Source: Bog-756 sp963835465
GTDB taxonomy: Bacteria > Actinomycetota > Acidimicrobiia > Acidimicrobiales > RAAP-2
Assembly (NCBI GenBank): GCA_963835465.1
Contig: CAWIFR010000008.1
Span: forward strand, 186,001-250,000
Reading direction: 5' to 3'
Length of the DNA: 64,000 nt
Shown here: positions 63,627 through 64,000 of the stretch, in pieces
Layout: each line of letters opens with the position of its first letter
How positions within the stretch are numbered: the first letter of the stretch is position 1
Position numbers and translations under genes: made by a program
Notes under the pieces: model-generated
Told to the model about the DNA's origin: nothing
Databases searched by the model: none
The model's input: only the letters and a program-made list of their open reading frames with translations

Positions 63627-64000
63627 ATCGATGCCAGAGTACCCACCAAGGCTGCCGGCTCGGAGGCCGACCGTGGGGGGATCGTCGTCCGGACAGCGTC
63701 CCGCGCCATCCAGCCAGATCCACGGTGCGAGGAAGGGCCCTCGTTCCCCCAGCGGGTAGGAGAATTGACAGGTTGTGCATCGATCCTGCCCGACATGACC
63801 CGCCAAACCCGAATTCCCTGGCGCCTACGGGCTGGCGGGTCGACCGGAGCGGCTCCAAAGGGGCCCATGACGGGGTTCTTTGCGATTCCATGACGACCGT
63901 CGACTCGGCCTTCAGGATCCGCCGGACCTGGCCGATTCTCTAAGTGATGCAGAGATCCCGGATTTCCGAGGAAGTGGTCGTGCGTGGGGCGATGGAGTTC

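Noticed and set aside
1..64000. CRISPR array, insertion sequence or prophage
   Set aside because: No regular repeats with spacers, no transposase, and no phage structural genes were seen; the XerD gene is in its housekeeping position.
63947..64000. Possible gene start at the right edge (ATG at 63947, open to the end)
   Set aside because: Only 18 codons are visible, without a ribosome site or family pattern; it cannot be supported.

Overview
The window is a high-GC stretch (by eye well over 60% GC, with strong G/C third positions) from an actinobacterium. Several traits point to the class Acidimicrobiia or a close relative, as an inference: secreted proteins carrying repeated GYWLVAADGG-type units, an archaeal/eukaryotic-type prolyl-tRNA synthetase, the tlyA-nadK-recN order, and many start codons placed six bases after a TANNNT -10 box, as in leaderless actinobacterial transcripts.

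Layout. 0-4 kb is an accessory region of small genes: an alpha/beta-barrel protein, a zinc-ribbon miniprotein, two duplicated small genes, a secreted DUF4352-like protein and a small membrane protein. Three of these share one promoter signature. 4-10 kb holds proS, a secreted SGNH hydrolase and a large secreted GH99-like hydrolase with C-terminal repeats. 10-17 kb holds DUF1214 and sulfotransferase genes, a nucleosidase-like protein, a thioesterase, two SDR dehydrogenases and an ArsR-SRPBCC regulator with a very clear promoter/operator. 17-25 kb holds a large Lhr-type helicase, a chromate transporter, a cellulose-synthase-like glycosyltransferase and a VOC protein. 25-30 kb holds a DoxX-Rieske fusion, a fatty acid desaturase, a HAD phosphatase and a Lys-rich phasin/HBHA-like protein.

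30-42 kb is a housekeeping run: tlyA, nadK, recN, pyrG, NUDIX, xerD, a TraR/DksA zinc-finger protein, an M50 protease, two large membrane glycosylation-type proteins and a potassium channel. 42-56 kb contains trpS (divergent) and a superoperon scpA-scpB-rluB-aroH-tyrA-aroA-cmk-plsC. It continues, after a reverse-strand block (GT2, HD-domain protein, ispH), with a DUF512 radical-SAM-like gene and der. Together these cover chromosome condensation, ribosome maturation, aromatic amino acid and nucleotide synthesis, phospholipid and isoprenoid synthesis.

56-64 kb starts with a second SGNH hydrolase and tRNA-Pro(GGG). Beyond the tRNA lies a gene-poor, more variable region: a Clp N-domain protein next to a ClpX-type zinc-finger protein with no ATPase, orphan small genes, a truncated HAD gene, DUF1801, a sulfotransferase and a VOC protein. 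It looks like an accessory segment next to a tRNA, though no attachment-site duplication was seen.

Important caveat. At least fifteen genes, including essential ones (ispH, der), are broken by single-base frameshifts, many at runs of G or C. Restoring the frame gives complete, family-typical proteins. The simplest reading is sequencing or assembly error. Such genes are given here as one feature spanning all frames, with the break positions stated.
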